Shown here one piece after another: positions 29,913 to 38,487 of a DNA stretch of 64,000 nucleotides. Below the pieces are notes generated by a model that saw only the letters and a program-made list of their open reading frames with translations, made no database searches and was not told the origin of the DNA. Source of the stretch: Mycolicibacterium sp. MU0050 (GTDB lineage Bacteria > Actinomycetota > Actinomycetes > Mycobacteriales > Mycobacteriaceae); assembly GCF_963378085.1 (NCBI RefSeq), contig NZ_OY726395.1:3162001-3226000 (forward strand), in the 5' to 3' direction. Position numbers and translations under genes: made by a program. Positions within the stretch are counted from its first letter, which is position 1, and every line of letters starts with the position of its first letter.

Positions 29913-30385
29913 TGGGCGGCGGTCACGTAACGACCGATCAGCTTCAGCTGCTCGGCCCAGCCCTGGGAGTTGTCCGAGAATGCGCCGGCGCGACGGTCGG
30001 CGGGCAGCGCATCGAAACCCGACTCGACGATCTGCAGCAGCACCCCGTCATCGACCTCGGACAAGGTGAACTCGACCAGGGTGGTCAGGTCCGCGAACTG
30101 CTCCCCCGCCAACGGATTCCAGCGAAAGCTGAAGTAGCACTGGGGTTCGACAGCGACGATGTGCAAGACGAACGGCTGCTCGTCGTGCGCCTGCTGCGCC
30201 GCGGCGACCTCGTCGTCGACGGCGGTGCCCGTCATGGCGCACGACAGCGACTCCCCCGCGGCGAACGGCCCGTCGACACGCATGCCGAACCAGGTGCCGA
30301 ACTGTTCGGAGTCGCTGATGGCGCGCCACACGCGGTCCAGTGGTGCGCGCAGCACCGCGCTCTTCTCGATGCGATCGGTGGACAT
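29903..30385 (-). CDS. SRPBCC (AHSA1-like) protein
   Basis: A 160-residue START/SRPBCC-fold protein. It opens KSAVLRAPLDRVWRAISDSE with the usual first strand and helix, and has the family's W-N-P pattern in YFSFRWNPLAGEQFADLTTL. The C-terminal long helix (FSDNSQGWAEQLKLIGRYV) closes the ligand cavity. The ligand is unknown. It is the first gene of the operon with the ArsR regulator. GGAGG lies nine bases before the ATG at 30385 and can be masked by a CCTCCA/TGGAGG hairpin (30395-30417), which may limit translation. Confidence 0.85.
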   Translation of the reverse strand: MSTDRIEKSAVLRAPLDRVWRAISDSEQFGTWFGMRVDGPFAAGESLSCAMTGTAVDDEVAAAQQAHDEQPFVLHIVAVEPQCYFSFRWNPLAGEQFADLTTLVEFTLSEVDDGVLLQIVESGFDALPADRRAGAFSDNSQGWAEQLKLIGRYVTAAQWA

Positions 30386-30394
30386 GATATGCAA

Positions 30395-30417
30395 CCTCCA
30401 AGTTTCCTTTGTGGAGG
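30395..30417 (-). promoter_or_regulatory. Hairpin covering the ribosome binding site of the SRPBCC gene
   Basis: CCTCCA and TGGAGG pair across an 11-base loop in the mRNA; the second arm contains the GGAGG used for the start at 30385. Confidence 0.4.
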
Positions 30418-30442
30418 CCACACTAAGCCTGACATCGTCATC

Positions 30443-30462
30443 ACGCAACCTTTTAGTTGCGT
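30443..30462. promoter_or_regulatory. Operator candidate of the ArsR-SRPBCC operon
   Basis: ACGCAAC-CTTTTA-GTTGCGT is a perfect inverted repeat with seven-base arms, 57 bases upstream of the SRPBCC start. An AT-rich centre and such arms are usual for ArsR-family sites. Confidence 0.65.
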
Positions 30463-30477
30463 ATCGGCGCGGTGGAT

Positions 30478-31488
30478 TCAGATGGACTCGGGGTCGGCCA
30501 CCAGTCCGTCGGCCACCTGCTGGCACAACTCCACCGCGCGCCGCGCCCACTGCGGGGTCGTGCCGGCCAGCCCGCAGGCCGGCGTCACCCCGATGCGCTC
30601 GGCCAGGATCGCGCGGCCGAAGCCCAGCCGATCGGTGACCGCGGCGAGCGCACCGGCCACCTGCTCGACCGACGGACGTTGGGCCGGTTCGACCGCCGGG
30701 ACCGCCCCCAGCAGCACGGTGCGGCCGGCCTCCAGAAACTCGCCCAGGTGATCGAGGTCGGCGGGCCCCAGCGCGGCGACATCCACCGAGACGGCACCTA
30801 TCTCACTGCGCCGCAACACGTTCCAGGGGATATCCGCGGCGCAACAATGGAGGACCGCAGCCTGCCCCGCCCGGCCGACACAGCGGTCGATCAACTCGAC
30901 GGCCAGCGCCTCGTCGACCGGGTGCACCGGGTTCAGGCTGGTGACGCCGCGCAGCCGTCCGGCCAGCGCGGCGGGCAACGTCGGCTCGTCGAATTGCACG
31001 ACCACCTCGGTGTCCAGCCGGCGGACCAGCTCCGCACGATGGGCGGCCACGCCCTCGGCCAGGGACTCGGCCAGGTCGCGCACCGCACCCGGATCGGTGA
31101 TCGCGCGGTGTCCGTTACCGAGTTCGAGCTCCGCGGCCAGCGTGATGGGGCCGGGGGCCTGGACCTTCACCCGGCGGCCCGACCCCCGCAGCCCGGCGAG
31201 CTCCCAGGCCTCTTCGAGCGCGTCCATGTCCTCGCCGAGCAGGCTGACGGCCCGGCGGGCCACCGCCCCACCGCGGGCGACCACCCGGTAACCGCGCGGG
31301 ACGGTGTCGATCGCGATGTCGACCAGCAGCGCGCCCGCCCGGCCGATCAGGTCCGCCCCGATCCCCCGGGCGGGCAGCTCGACCAGGTGGGTCATCGAAT
31401 GCAGCTCGCCCACAACGATTTCGGCGGCCTGCCGCGGCGCGGTACCGGGCCAGGAGCCGATCCCGGTCGCGGTGGCGAAAATACTCAC
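30478..31488 (-). CDS. MetE C-terminal-like protein (short methionine synthase type)
   Basis: A 336-residue protein that matches only the catalytic C-terminal barrel of cobalamin-independent methionine synthase; the N-terminal folate-binding half is missing. Zinc-ligand positions are conserved: the His and Cys in VLHCCAADIPW and the last Cys in GVTPACGLAGTT; FDEPTLPAAL and SVDVAALGPADLDHLGEFLE supply other barrel strands. Relatives without the N-terminal half can accept methyl groups from donors other than methyl-folate polyglutamate. Whether this one makes methionine is not known. It corresponds to Rv3015c in place and length. The GTG start at 31488 lies six bases after TACGGT, so it is probably leaderless. 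Confidence 0.8.
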   Translation of the reverse strand: MSIFATATGIGSWPGTAPRQAAEIVVGELHSMTHLVELPARGIGADLIGRAGALLVDIAIDTVPRGYRVVARGGAVARRAVSLLGEDMDALEEAWELAGLRGSGRRVKVQAPGPITLAAELELGNGHRAITDPGAVRDLAESLAEGVAAHRAELVRRLDTEVVVQFDEPTLPAALAGRLRGVTSLNPVHPVDEALAVELIDRCVGRAGQAAVLHCCAADIPWNVLRRSEIGAVSVDVAALGPADLDHLGEFLEAGRTVLLGAVPAVEPAQRPSVEQVAGALAAVTDRLGFGRAILAERIGVTPACGLAGTTPQWARRAVELCQQVADGLVADPESI

Positions 31489-31494
31489 CGGCCA

Positions 31495-31500
31495 ACCGTA
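31495..31500 (-). promoter_or_regulatory. -10 box, leaderless MetE-like gene
   Basis: TACGGT ends six bases before the GTG at 31488, 11 bases from the box of the divergent lipoprotein gene. Confidence 0.5.
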
Positions 31501-31511
31501 TGGGATGGGAC

Positions 31512-31517
31512 TAGAGT
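31512..31517 (+). promoter_or_regulatory. -10 box, leaderless LpqA-type gene
   Basis: TAGAGT ends seven bases before the GTG at 31525. Confidence 0.5.
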
Positions 31518-31524
31518 TCGACAC

Positions 31525-32160
31525 GTGGGCCTCATCGTTCGGCTGCTCGGCTGGTGTGTCCTCGCACTGGCCCTGCCGGCATGCACCACCGTGGTCGACG
31601 GGCGGGCGTCCGCCCCCGCCGACGCGGGCCCGTGGTCGCCGCCGCTGGTCGACGCCCGTGCCGTACTGCTGGATCTGAACTCGATGCGGGGCATCACCGG
31701 GGCGGGCACGGACCTCTCGGTGATCCCGTCGATGGACACCCCCTACCCCGTCGACATCACCCCGCTGGCCGACGAGGCGCCGCCGCCGTGCCGGTTCCTC
31801 TTCGCCGAGACCGCGACCTTCGGCACCAGCATCGACGACTTCCACAAGATCAGCTATCAGAGCCCGCCCGACGCCGGGTTGATCTCGCAGGCCGCCGCGG
31901 TCTACGTCGATCCGCCGACCGCGCGGGCGGTGTTCGACGAGTTGACGCACGCGGCCACCGATTGCGCCCAGACGCCTTTCGGCCAGACCTATCTGGGCGA
32001 GCTGCGCTCCGACGACCGGTCGCTGCGCACCCGGGCGGGCGAGTGCGGCCGCGACTATCGGCTCAAGGCGGTGGTGCTCGCCGAGGTGACGTTCTGCGCG
32101 TTCGGCGAATCGGTCTCCGACATCGTGCTGGCGAACCTGCTCGGCGGCGTCCCGGAGTGA
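31525..32160 (+). CDS. lpqA: Lipoprotein, LpqA type, PknH-sensor-like domain
   Basis: A 211-residue lipoprotein with a short signal (MGLIVRLLGWCVLALALPAC) ending in the lipobox ALPAC. The mature part (DARAVLLDLNSMRGITGAGT, PPCRFLFAETATFGTSIDDF, FHKISYQSPP) matches the PknH sensor-type domain shared by several mycobacterial lipoproteins; four cysteines could form two disulfides. It would sit on the outer face of the membrane; the ligand is unknown. The name follows the position of LpqA (Rv3016) next to the MetE-like gene and is tentative. The start codons of the two divergent genes are only 36 bases apart. Confidence 0.75.
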   Translation: MGLIVRLLGWCVLALALPACTTVVDGRASAPADAGPWSPPLVDARAVLLDLNSMRGITGAGTDLSVIPSMDTPYPVDITPLADEAPPPCRFLFAETATFGTSIDDFHKISYQSPPDAGLISQAAAVYVDPPTARAVFDELTHAATDCAQTPFGQTYLGELRSDDRSLRTRAGECGRDYRLKAVVLAEVTFCAFGESVSDIVLANLLGGVPE

Positions 32161-32167
32161 GGCCCGC

Positions 32168-32926
32168 TCAGGCCCGAATCACCCTGGGGCCCAACGCCTC
32201 GTAACGCTGGGCCTCGACGGCGGGCAACTCGGTTCCGGTGACGATGGTCTCGAACTGGGCGATCTCGGCGAACCGGGCGAAGTGGTCGACGCCGAACTTG
32301 GAGTGCGCGGCGACGAGCACGCTGCGCCGGGACGCCCGCACGGCCGCCTGCTTCACCGCGGCCACCGCGGGGTCGGGGGTGGTCAGCCCGTGCTCGAGCG
32401 ACACCCCGTTGGTGCCCAGATAAGCCAGGTCGATCTGCAGGGTCTGCAGCCGGCTGACCGCCCAGTGGTCGACGGTGGCCAACGTCCTGCCGCGCAGCCG
32501 CCCACCGAGCAGCAGCACCGTCACGCTGGTGCTGTCGGCGAGTGCCTCGGCCGCCAGCAGCGACGACGTGACCACCGTCAGCGCGCTGTCGGTGAGCCGC
32601 TCGGCGATCAGCCGCGGGCTGAAACCCTCGTCCAGGTAGACCGTTTCGGCGCCGTGGACCAGTCCCGCGGCCGCCCCGGCGATCCGGTGCTTCTGCGCGA
32701 GGTCGACCTGACTGCGGTACTGCAGGCCGGACTCGAACCCGGCCGTCTCCACAGCGATCGCCCCGCCGTGCACCCGCTTGAGCAACCGCCGGCCCGCCAG
32801 GACCTTCAGATCACGGCGGATCGTCTCGCTCGCGACCCCGAGTTCGTCGGCCAGGGCGCCGACCTCGACCCGTTCCCGGGTCCGGGCGAACTCGACGATC
32901 CGGGCCTGTCTGCTCTCCGAATCCAC
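32168..32926 (-). CDS. DeoR/GlpR-family regulator of the hexitol PTS
   Basis: A 252-residue sugar-phosphate-responsive repressor. The helix-turn-helix is in VEVGALADELGVASETIRRD followed by KVLAGRRLLKRVHGGA, the classic DeoR signature with its winged HGGA end. The effector domain of the ISOCOT fold follows, with LDEGFSPRLIAERL, VVTSSLLAAEALA and AYLGTNGVSLEHGLTTPDP. In this family phosphorylated sugars relieve repression (family knowledge). The GTG start is at 32926, 13 bases after the PTS gene, so it is the second gene of that operon and probably regulates it. Likely sites are the direct repeats at 34985-35023. Confidence 0.88.
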   Translation of the reverse strand: MDSESRQARIVEFARTRERVEVGALADELGVASETIRRDLKVLAGRRLLKRVHGGAIAVETAGFESGLQYRSQVDLAQKHRIAGAAAGLVHGAETVYLDEGFSPRLIAERLTDSALTVVTSSLLAAEALADSTSVTVLLLGGRLRGRTLATVDHWAVSRLQTLQIDLAYLGTNGVSLEHGLTTPDPAVAAVKQAAVRASRRSVLVAAHSKFGVDHFARFAEIAQFETIVTGTELPAVEAQRYEALGPRVIRA

Positions 32927-32939
32927 TGGCCGTCACCAC

Positions 32940-34919
32940 CTACCGCCCGGCCAGCACGGCCCGCACCTCTTCGGCTGTGGTGGCCGTGCGCAGCCGGTCC
33001 ACCTCGTCGGCCTTGAGGAACACCTGCGCGATCCGGGTCAGCAACGCCATGTGGTCCTTGCCCGCGCCCGCGATGCCGACGACGAACTCGGCCGGCTTGC
33101 CGTTCCAATCGATGGGCTCGACGTAGCGCACGAACGACATGCCGGTGCGCAGGATGCTGTCCTTGGCCTCGTTGGTGCCGTGCGGAATTGCCAGGCCGTT
33201 GCCCATGTAGGTCGACACCGAGGTCTCCCGTTCGTGCATGGCGGCGACGTACGACGGCTCGACCGCGCCCGCGGCCACCAGCAACCGGCCCGCCTCCTCG
33301 ATGGCGTCCGCACTGGTGCGCGCGGCGCCGTCCAACACGATCGATTCCAACCGCAGCACGTCCGCACCGGATTCGGCGTCCGGCTCCGGGGCCGGTTCCG
33401 AGTCGGGCTCGGCGGCCGAGCCGCCGGCCCCCAGCAGCTCCACGATCTCGTCGTACCGCGGACTCGACATGAAGTCGTCGACCGAGATGTGCACGGCCGA
33501 AGGTGTTTTCAGGCGTGCCCGGTCGGTCAGGTCGCGGTGGGTGACCACCATCCCGTAGCTGTCGGTAAGGTTGGCGATGGACTGGTTGGTGACCTTCACC
33601 TCGCGGTGCCCGGCCTGCTGCACCTTCTTCCGCAGCACCGAGGCCCCCATCGCCGAGGAGCCCATGCCCGCGTCGCAGGCGAACACGATGCTGGTGATCG
33701 GTCCGCGTGGGCCGCCGTCCACGAGTTGGGCGGCCACGCTGGATTTCTTGCCCTTCATGGACTCCATCTCGGCGGTGGCCGCGGCCAGGTCGGGTTCCTC
33801 GGCGGCCCGGTCGGTCTTGAGCAGCAGTGCCGCCACCGCGAAGGACACCGCGGTGGCGCCCAGCACGGCCAGCGTCACGCCCAGGAAGCTGCCGGTTGCC
33901 GTCTGCGCGTAGATCGCGATGATCGAGCCGGGCGCCGCGGGCGCCCGCAGGCCGGAGTTGAACAACACGTTGATGAACACGCCGGCCATGCCGCCGAGGA
34001 TGGCCGCGGCGATCAGCTTGGGCTTCATCAGGACGTACGGGAAGTAGATCTCGTGAATTCCGCCGAAGAACTGGATGATCGCCGCGCCGGGCGCCGAGGC
34101 GCGCGCCATGCCGCGCCCGAACACCATGTAGGCCAGCAGGATTCCCAGGCCGGGCCCGGGGTTGGTCTCCAGGAGGAACAGGATCGACTTGCCGGTCTCG
34201 AGCGCCTGGGTGGAGCCCAGCGGGGTCAGCACGCCGTGGTTGATCGCGTTGTTGAGGAACAGCACCTTGGCGGGCTCGATGAAGATCGAGGTCAGCGGCA
34301 ACAGGTCGTTGTCCACCAGGAAGTCCACCGCGTTACCGGCGGCCCGGGTGAACGACGAAACGATGGGCCCGATGCCGAAGAAGCCGAAGATGGCCAGGAA
34401 CATCCCCAGGATGCCGGCCGAGAAGTTGTCGACCAGCATCTCGAAGCCCGGCCGGATCTTGCCTTCCCAGAGTTCGTCGGCCTTCTTCATCAGCCAACCG
34501 CCGAGCGGTCCCATGATCATCGCGCCCATGAACATCGGCACGTCGGCGCCGGCGACCACGCCGATGGTGGCGATGGCGCCGACCACGCCGCCGCGCACGC
34601 CGTAGACCATCCGGCCGCCGGTCGCGCCGATCAGCAGCGGCAGCAGATAGGTGATCATCGGCGCGACCACACCGCCGTCCGCGAAGGCCCCCCAGCCGCC
34701 GATCTTGGCGACCCAGCCGTCGGGGTCGCGCAGCGCCTCGAAGAGGCCGGCCAGCCAGCCGGTCTCGATGAACAGTGCGGTGATCAGTCCCCAGGCGATG
34801 AACGCGCCGATGTTGGGCATGACCATGTTCGACAGTGCGGTGCCGAGTTTCTGCACCCGGACCCGCAGGCCGGTGCGCGGTGCTGACGCTTCGGGTGACG
34901 ACGCTTCCAGGGTGGACAA
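32940..34919 (-). CDS. mtlA: Mannitol-type PTS enzyme IICBA
   Basis: A 659-residue fusion that imports and phosphorylates a hexitol, most likely mannitol. EIIC spans about residues 20-370 with membrane helices and the substrate signature GGIHEIYFPY (286-295). EIIB follows with the phosphocysteine at 415 in FACDAGMGSSAMGAS. A linker rich in Glu, Pro and Ala (about 500-520) leads to EIIA with the phosphohistidine at 580 in GLAIPHGTNEAK. All three active residues are present, so one protein carries the whole relay from HPr to the sugar. EI and HPr are not in the window. The ATG start is at 34919; a CRP-like site lies 27 bases upstream. Specificity for mannitol is inferred from the family signature. 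Confidence 0.88.
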   Translation of the reverse strand: MSTLEASSPEASAPRTGLRVRVQKLGTALSNMVMPNIGAFIAWGLITALFIETGWLAGLFEALRDPDGWVAKIGGWGAFADGGVVAPMITYLLPLLIGATGGRMVYGVRGGVVGAIATIGVVAGADVPMFMGAMIMGPLGGWLMKKADELWEGKIRPGFEMLVDNFSAGILGMFLAIFGFFGIGPIVSSFTRAAGNAVDFLVDNDLLPLTSIFIEPAKVLFLNNAINHGVLTPLGSTQALETGKSILFLLETNPGPGLGILLAYMVFGRGMARASAPGAAIIQFFGGIHEIYFPYVLMKPKLIAAAILGGMAGVFINVLFNSGLRAPAAPGSIIAIYAQTATGSFLGVTLAVLGATAVSFAVAALLLKTDRAAEEPDLAAATAEMESMKGKKSSVAAQLVDGGPRGPITSIVFACDAGMGSSAMGASVLRKKVQQAGHREVKVTNQSIANLTDSYGMVVTHRDLTDRARLKTPSAVHISVDDFMSSPRYDEIVELLGAGGSAAEPDSEPAPEPDAESGADVLRLESIVLDGAARTSADAIEEAGRLLVAAGAVEPSYVAAMHERETSVSTYMGNGLAIPHGTNEAKDSILRTGMSFVRYVEPIDWNGKPAEFVVGIAGAGKDHMALLTRIAQVFLKADEVDRLRTATTAEEVRAVLAGR

Positions 34920-34945
34920 CTGAGGACCTCCGGTCTCGGCGCGAC

Positions 34946-34961
34946 AGTGATGCCAGTCACA
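34946..34961. promoter_or_regulatory. CRP-like site in the PTS/dehydrogenase intergenic region
   Basis: AGTGA-TGCCAG-TCACA matches the TGTGA-N6-TCACA consensus at nine of ten positions. It lies 27 bases before the PTS start codon and 167 bases before the divergent dehydrogenase. Confidence 0.6.
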
Positions 34962-34984
34962 TCACCTGCTTGCAGTAAACCCCA

Positions 34985-35023
34985 CAAACGGGCACATCGG
35001 CAAGCATTCGGGCGCAAACGGGC
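34985..35023. promoter_or_regulatory. Direct repeats, candidate DeoR operators
   Basis: CAAACGGGC occurs at 34985-34993 and again at 35015-35023, exactly 30 bases apart, about three helical turns. A related GTGCCCGG, the reverse complement of CCGGGCAC, follows at about 35042. DeoR repressors commonly bind such repeats. The rest of the 208-bp gap shows no gene. Confidence 0.5.
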
Positions 35024-35127
35024 GGACTATTTGGTGGTTTTGTGCCCGGATTGCGGTTATGGTCACTAGAGTGCTGTCAGGTTCACCCCTCGTGCACACC
35101 CCGATCCGACGCCGGAAGGACCCCACC

Positions 35128-36186
35128 ATGCAGGCCCTGCGCTTCTACGCACCCGAGGACGTCCGCCTCGAAGACGTCCCCGAACCGACCTGCGGCCCCG
35201 ACGAGATCAAGCTGCGGGTGCGCAACTGCTCCACCTGTGGCACCGACGTCAAGATCTTCTACAACGGCCACCAGAACCTCTCCCCGCCGCGCATCATCGG
35301 CCACGAGATCGCCGGCGAGGTGGTGGAGGTCGGCGCCGACGTCAACTCCACCTACGGCTCCAACTGGCAGGTGGGCGATCGCGCCCAGGTGATCGCCGCG
35401 GTGCCGTGCGGCGAGTGTCACGAATGCCGCAAGGGCTGGATGGCGGTGTGCCAGAACCAGACCTCGATGGGCTACCAGTACGACGGGGGCTTCGCCGAGT
35501 ACATGATCGTGCCCAAGCAGGTGCTCAAAGTCGATGGGCTGAACCGGATTCCGGACAACGTCGGTTACGACGAGGCGTCCGCCGCCGAACCGTTCGCCTG
35601 CGCCATCAACGCTCAGGATCTGCTCGGGATCGAGGAGGGCGACACCGTGGTGGTGTTCGGCGCGGGCCCGATCGGCTGCATGCACATCCGCATCGCGCGC
35701 GGTGTGCACAAGTGCGGCCCGATCTATCTCGTCGACGTCAACGAGGCCCGGTTGAAGATGTCGGCCGACGCGGTGTCACCCGACGAGATCATCGACGGCT
35801 CCAAGGTCGACGTCGTCGAGCGCGTCATGGAGCTGACCGGTGGCCGCGGCGCCGACGTCGTCATCACCGCCACGGCCGCCAACGTCGCCCAGGAGCAGGC
35901 CATCGCGATGGCCGCCCGCAACGGGCGCATCTCGTTCTTCGGCGGGCTGCCCAAGAACAACCCGACCATCACCTGCGACTCCAACGTGGTGCACTACCGG
36001 CAGTTGCACATCCACGGCGCCAACGGCTCGGCGCCGGAGCACAACAAGCGGGCGCTGGAGTACATCTCGACCGGGCAGGTGCCGGTCAAGGACCTCATCA
36101 CCCGGCATGTGCCGCTGGCGCAGGTGCTCGACGCCTTTCAGATCGTGAAGAACGGCGAGGCCATCAAGGTCACCGTCGAGCCGTAG
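35128..36186 (+). CDS. Zinc-dependent medium-chain dehydrogenase (sorbitol/hexitol type)
   Basis: A 352-residue MDR enzyme. Catalytic zinc ligands are the Cys in [11 protein letters not shown] and the His-Glu of [11 protein letters not shown]; the structural zinc site is [15 protein letters not shown] with four cysteines. The NAD fold is [19 protein letters not shown]. Relatives oxidise polyols or polyol phosphates (sorbitol, galactitol 1-phosphate, threonine). Divergence from a hexitol PTS suggests oxidation of the imported hexitol phosphate to a ketose phosphate (inference). The ATG at 35128 follows GGAAGGA. Its last 17 bases overlap the end of the convergent mnmA. Confidence 0.82.
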   Translation: MQALRFYAPEDVRLEDVPEPTCGPDEIKLRVRNCSTCGTDVKIFYNGHQNLSPPRIIGHEIAGEVVEVGADVNSTYGSNWQVGDRAQVIAAVPCGECHECRKGWMAVCQNQTSMGYQYDGGFAEYMIVPKQVLKVDGLNRIPDNVGYDEASAAEPFACAINAQDLLGIEEGDTVVVFGAGPIGCMHIRIARGVHKCGPIYLVDVNEARLKMSADAVSPDEIIDGSKVDVVERVMELTGGRGADVVITATAANVAQEQAIAMAARNGRISFFGGLPKNNPTITCDSNVVHYRQLHIHGANGSAPEHNKRALEYISTGQVPVKDLITRHVPLAQVLDAFQIVKNGEAIKVTVEP

Positions 36187-37249
36187 CGCCGATCGTCGCG
36201 CTGGCCAGCACCTCGTCGCCGGCGGGGTCGGGGCGGTAGAGCACCATGGTCTGCCCGCGCGCCACCCCCCGCAGCGGGGTGTGCAGGCGCATCCGCAACT
36301 CACCGTCGACCACCTCGGCCACCCCGGGCGCCAGGCCGCCGTGGGCCCGCACCTGAACCTCGCATTCGACCAGCCCTGCCAAGGGATTACCGGAGGTGAA
36401 GACGGGACGCTCTCCCGTCAAGCCGACGACGTCGAGGTCCTCGACCGACCCGACCCGCACGGTGCCGGAGTCGGCGTCGATCTCCGTGACGTAGCGCGGC
36501 GCTCCGTCGGGCCCCGGCCCGGCGATGCCGAGCCCCTTGCGCTGCCCGATCGTGAACCCGTGCACCCCGTCGTGTTCGGCCAGCACGGCCCCGCCGGCAT
36601 CGACCACGGCGCCGGGGCGCACGCCGATCCGGGCGCCGAGGAAAGCGCGGGTGTCCCCGGACGGGATGAAGCAGATGTCGTGGCTTTCGGCCTTGCTCGC
36701 CACGGCCAGGCCGCGGCGGGCGGCCTCGGCGCGGATCTCCGGCTTGGCGGTGTCCCCCACCGGGAAGGCCGCGTGCCGCAACTGCTCCGCGGTCAGCACC
36801 GCCAGCACGTAGGACTGGTCCTTGTCCGCGTCGACCGCGCGGCGCAGCCGACCCTCGGCCAGCCGGGCGTAGTGACCGGTGGCCACCGCGTCGAAACCGA
36901 GCGCCAGCGCGCGGGCCGACAGCGCCGAGAACTTGATCCGCTCGTTGCACCGCACACAGGGGTTCGGTGTCTCGCCGCGGGCGTAGGACTCGACGAAGTC
37001 GTCGATCACGTCTTCTTTGAAGCGGTCCGCGAAATCCCAGACGTAGAAAGGGATCCCGAGCACATCGGCGACCCGCCGGGCATCGGCCGCGTCCTCCTTC
37101 GAACAGCAGCCGCGCGAACCGGTGCGCAGGGTGCCCGGTGCCGAGGACAGCGCCAGGTGCACCCCCACCACGTCGTGTCCGGCGTCGACCATCCGTGCGG
37201 CGGCGACCGAGGAATCCACCCCGCCGCTCATGGCCGCCAACACCTTCAT
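36170..37249 (-). CDS. mnmA: tRNA 2-thiouridylase MnmA
   Basis: A 359-residue enzyme that makes 2-thiouridine at U34 of tRNA-Lys, -Glu and -Gln. The ATP-binding PP-loop is [14 protein letters not shown], the catalytic cysteines are in [12 protein letters not shown] and [15 protein letters not shown], and the C-terminal part is the tRNA-binding beta barrel ([13 protein letters not shown]). Its sulfur comes from a cysteine desulfurase, and the upstream gene is exactly that, overlapping by one base (TGATG). The two tRNAs seen in this window have C34 and are not substrates. Confidence 0.96.
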   Translation of the reverse strand: MKVLAAMSGGVDSSVAAARMVDAGHDVVGVHLALSSAPGTLRTGSRGCCSKEDAADARRVADVLGIPFYVWDFADRFKEDVIDDFVESYARGETPNPCVRCNERIKFSALSARALALGFDAVATGHYARLAEGRLRRAVDADKDQSYVLAVLTAEQLRHAAFPVGDTAKPEIRAEAARRGLAVASKAESHDICFIPSGDTRAFLGARIGVRPGAVVDAGGAVLAEHDGVHGFTIGQRKGLGIAGPGPDGAPRYVTEIDADSGTVRVGSVEDLDVVGLTGERPVFTSGNPLAGLVECEVQVRAHGGLAPGVAEVVDGELRMRLHTPLRGVARGQTMVLYRPDPAGDEVLASATIGATARR

Positions 37250-38442
37250 CAGCGCGGCACCCCCGCGCTGGCCAGCGCGGCCTGCCGCGCCCGTTGCACC
37301 GCCGCCGGCAGCACCCGCAGCGCCGCGTCGACGTCGGCGTCGACGCTGGTGTGCCCCAGCGACAGTCGGATGGAACCGCGGGCGGCGGCCGGATCGGCCC
37401 CCATCGCCAGCAACACGTGCGACGGCTGCGCCACCCCGGCCGTGCACGCCGACCCGGTGGAGCACTCGATCCCGTTGGCGTCCAACAACATCAGCAGGGA
37501 GTCACCCTCACAGCCGCGGAAGGTGAAGTGCGCGTTGCCCGGCAGCCGGTGGGTGCGCGAACCGTTGACCACCACGTCGTCGATCGAGCCGAGCACCCCG
37601 TCGATCAGCCGGTCACGCAATTCGCGAAGCCGGGCGCCGCCGGCCTCCTGGGCGTCGACGGCGAGACGCAAGGCGACGGCCATCGCGACCGCGCCCGCGA
37701 CATCCGGTGTGCCCGAACGCACGTCCCGCTCCTGACCACCGCCGTGCGACAGCGGTACGCAGGCGGCGTCGCGGCGCAGCAGCAGCGCGCCCACCCCGGT
37801 GGGGCCGCCGAACTTGTGCGCGGTCAGACTCAGCGCCGCGCAACCGCTATCGGCGAACCCGACCGGCAGGTGACCGACGGCCTGCACCGCGTCGGTGTGC
37901 ATCGGGACGTCGAACTCCGCGGCCACCGCGGCCAACTCGTCGATCGCCATGACGGTGCCCACCTCGTTGTTGGCCCACATGATGGAGATCAGCGCGACGT
38001 CGTCGTGCTCCTCGAGCACGGTGCGCAGGGCGCCCGGGGCCACCGCGCCGTCGGCGTCGGTGGGTACGAAGGTGACCGCGGCGCCCTCGTGTTCGGCGAG
38101 CCAGGCGACCGCGTCGAGCACCGCGTGATGCTCGACCCCGGTGGTGACGATGCGGCGGCGGCGCTCGTCGGCGTCGCGGCGCGCCCAGAACATGCCCTTG
38201 ATCGCGAGGTTGTCGCTCTCGGTGCCGCCCGCGGTGAAGATCACCTCGGAGGGCCGGGCGCCGAGCGCCGCGGCGATGGTCTCCCGGGACTCCTCCATCC
38301 GGCGGCGGGCCGCGCGGCCCGCGGTGTGCAGGGACGAGGCGTTTCCGACAGTGCCCAGGACCGCCGTCATCGCCTCGATGGCAGCGGGGTACATCGGGGT
38401 GGTGGCGGCGTGGTCGAGATACACCGAAGGGGCGGGGCTCAT
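37249..38442 (-). CDS. iscS: Cysteine desulfurase, IscS/NifS type
   Basis: A 397-residue PLP enzyme that takes sulfur from cysteine. [19 protein letters not shown] is the family's N-terminal signature, the PLP lysine is in [17 protein letters not shown], and the persulfide cysteine lies in the loop [18 protein letters not shown]. Coupled to mnmA by overlapping stop and start, it is likely the sulfur donor for tRNA thiolation and perhaps for other pathways, since no isc scaffold genes are nearby. Length fits M. tuberculosis IscS. Confidence 0.94.
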   Translation of the reverse strand: MSPAPSVYLDHAATTPMYPAAIEAMTAVLGTVGNASSLHTAGRAARRRMEESRETIAAALGARPSEVIFTAGGTESDNLAIKGMFWARRDADERRRRIVTTGVEHHAVLDAVAWLAEHEGAAVTFVPTDADGAVAPGALRTVLEEHDDVALISIMWANNEVGTVMAIDELAAVAAEFDVPMHTDAVQAVGHLPVGFADSGCAALSLTAHKFGGPTGVGALLLRRDAACVPLSHGGGQERDVRSGTPDVAGAVAMAVALRLAVDAQEAGGARLRELRDRLIDGVLGSIDDVVVNGSRTHRLPGNAHFTFRGCEGDSLLMLLDANGIECSTGSACTAGVAQPSHVLLAMGADPAAARGSIRLSLGHTSVDADVDAALRVLPAAVQRARQAALASAGVPR

Positions 38443-38487
38443 GACCCGTCCAGGGTACCCGCCGATCCGCTCGGCCCCACTCGCGAG

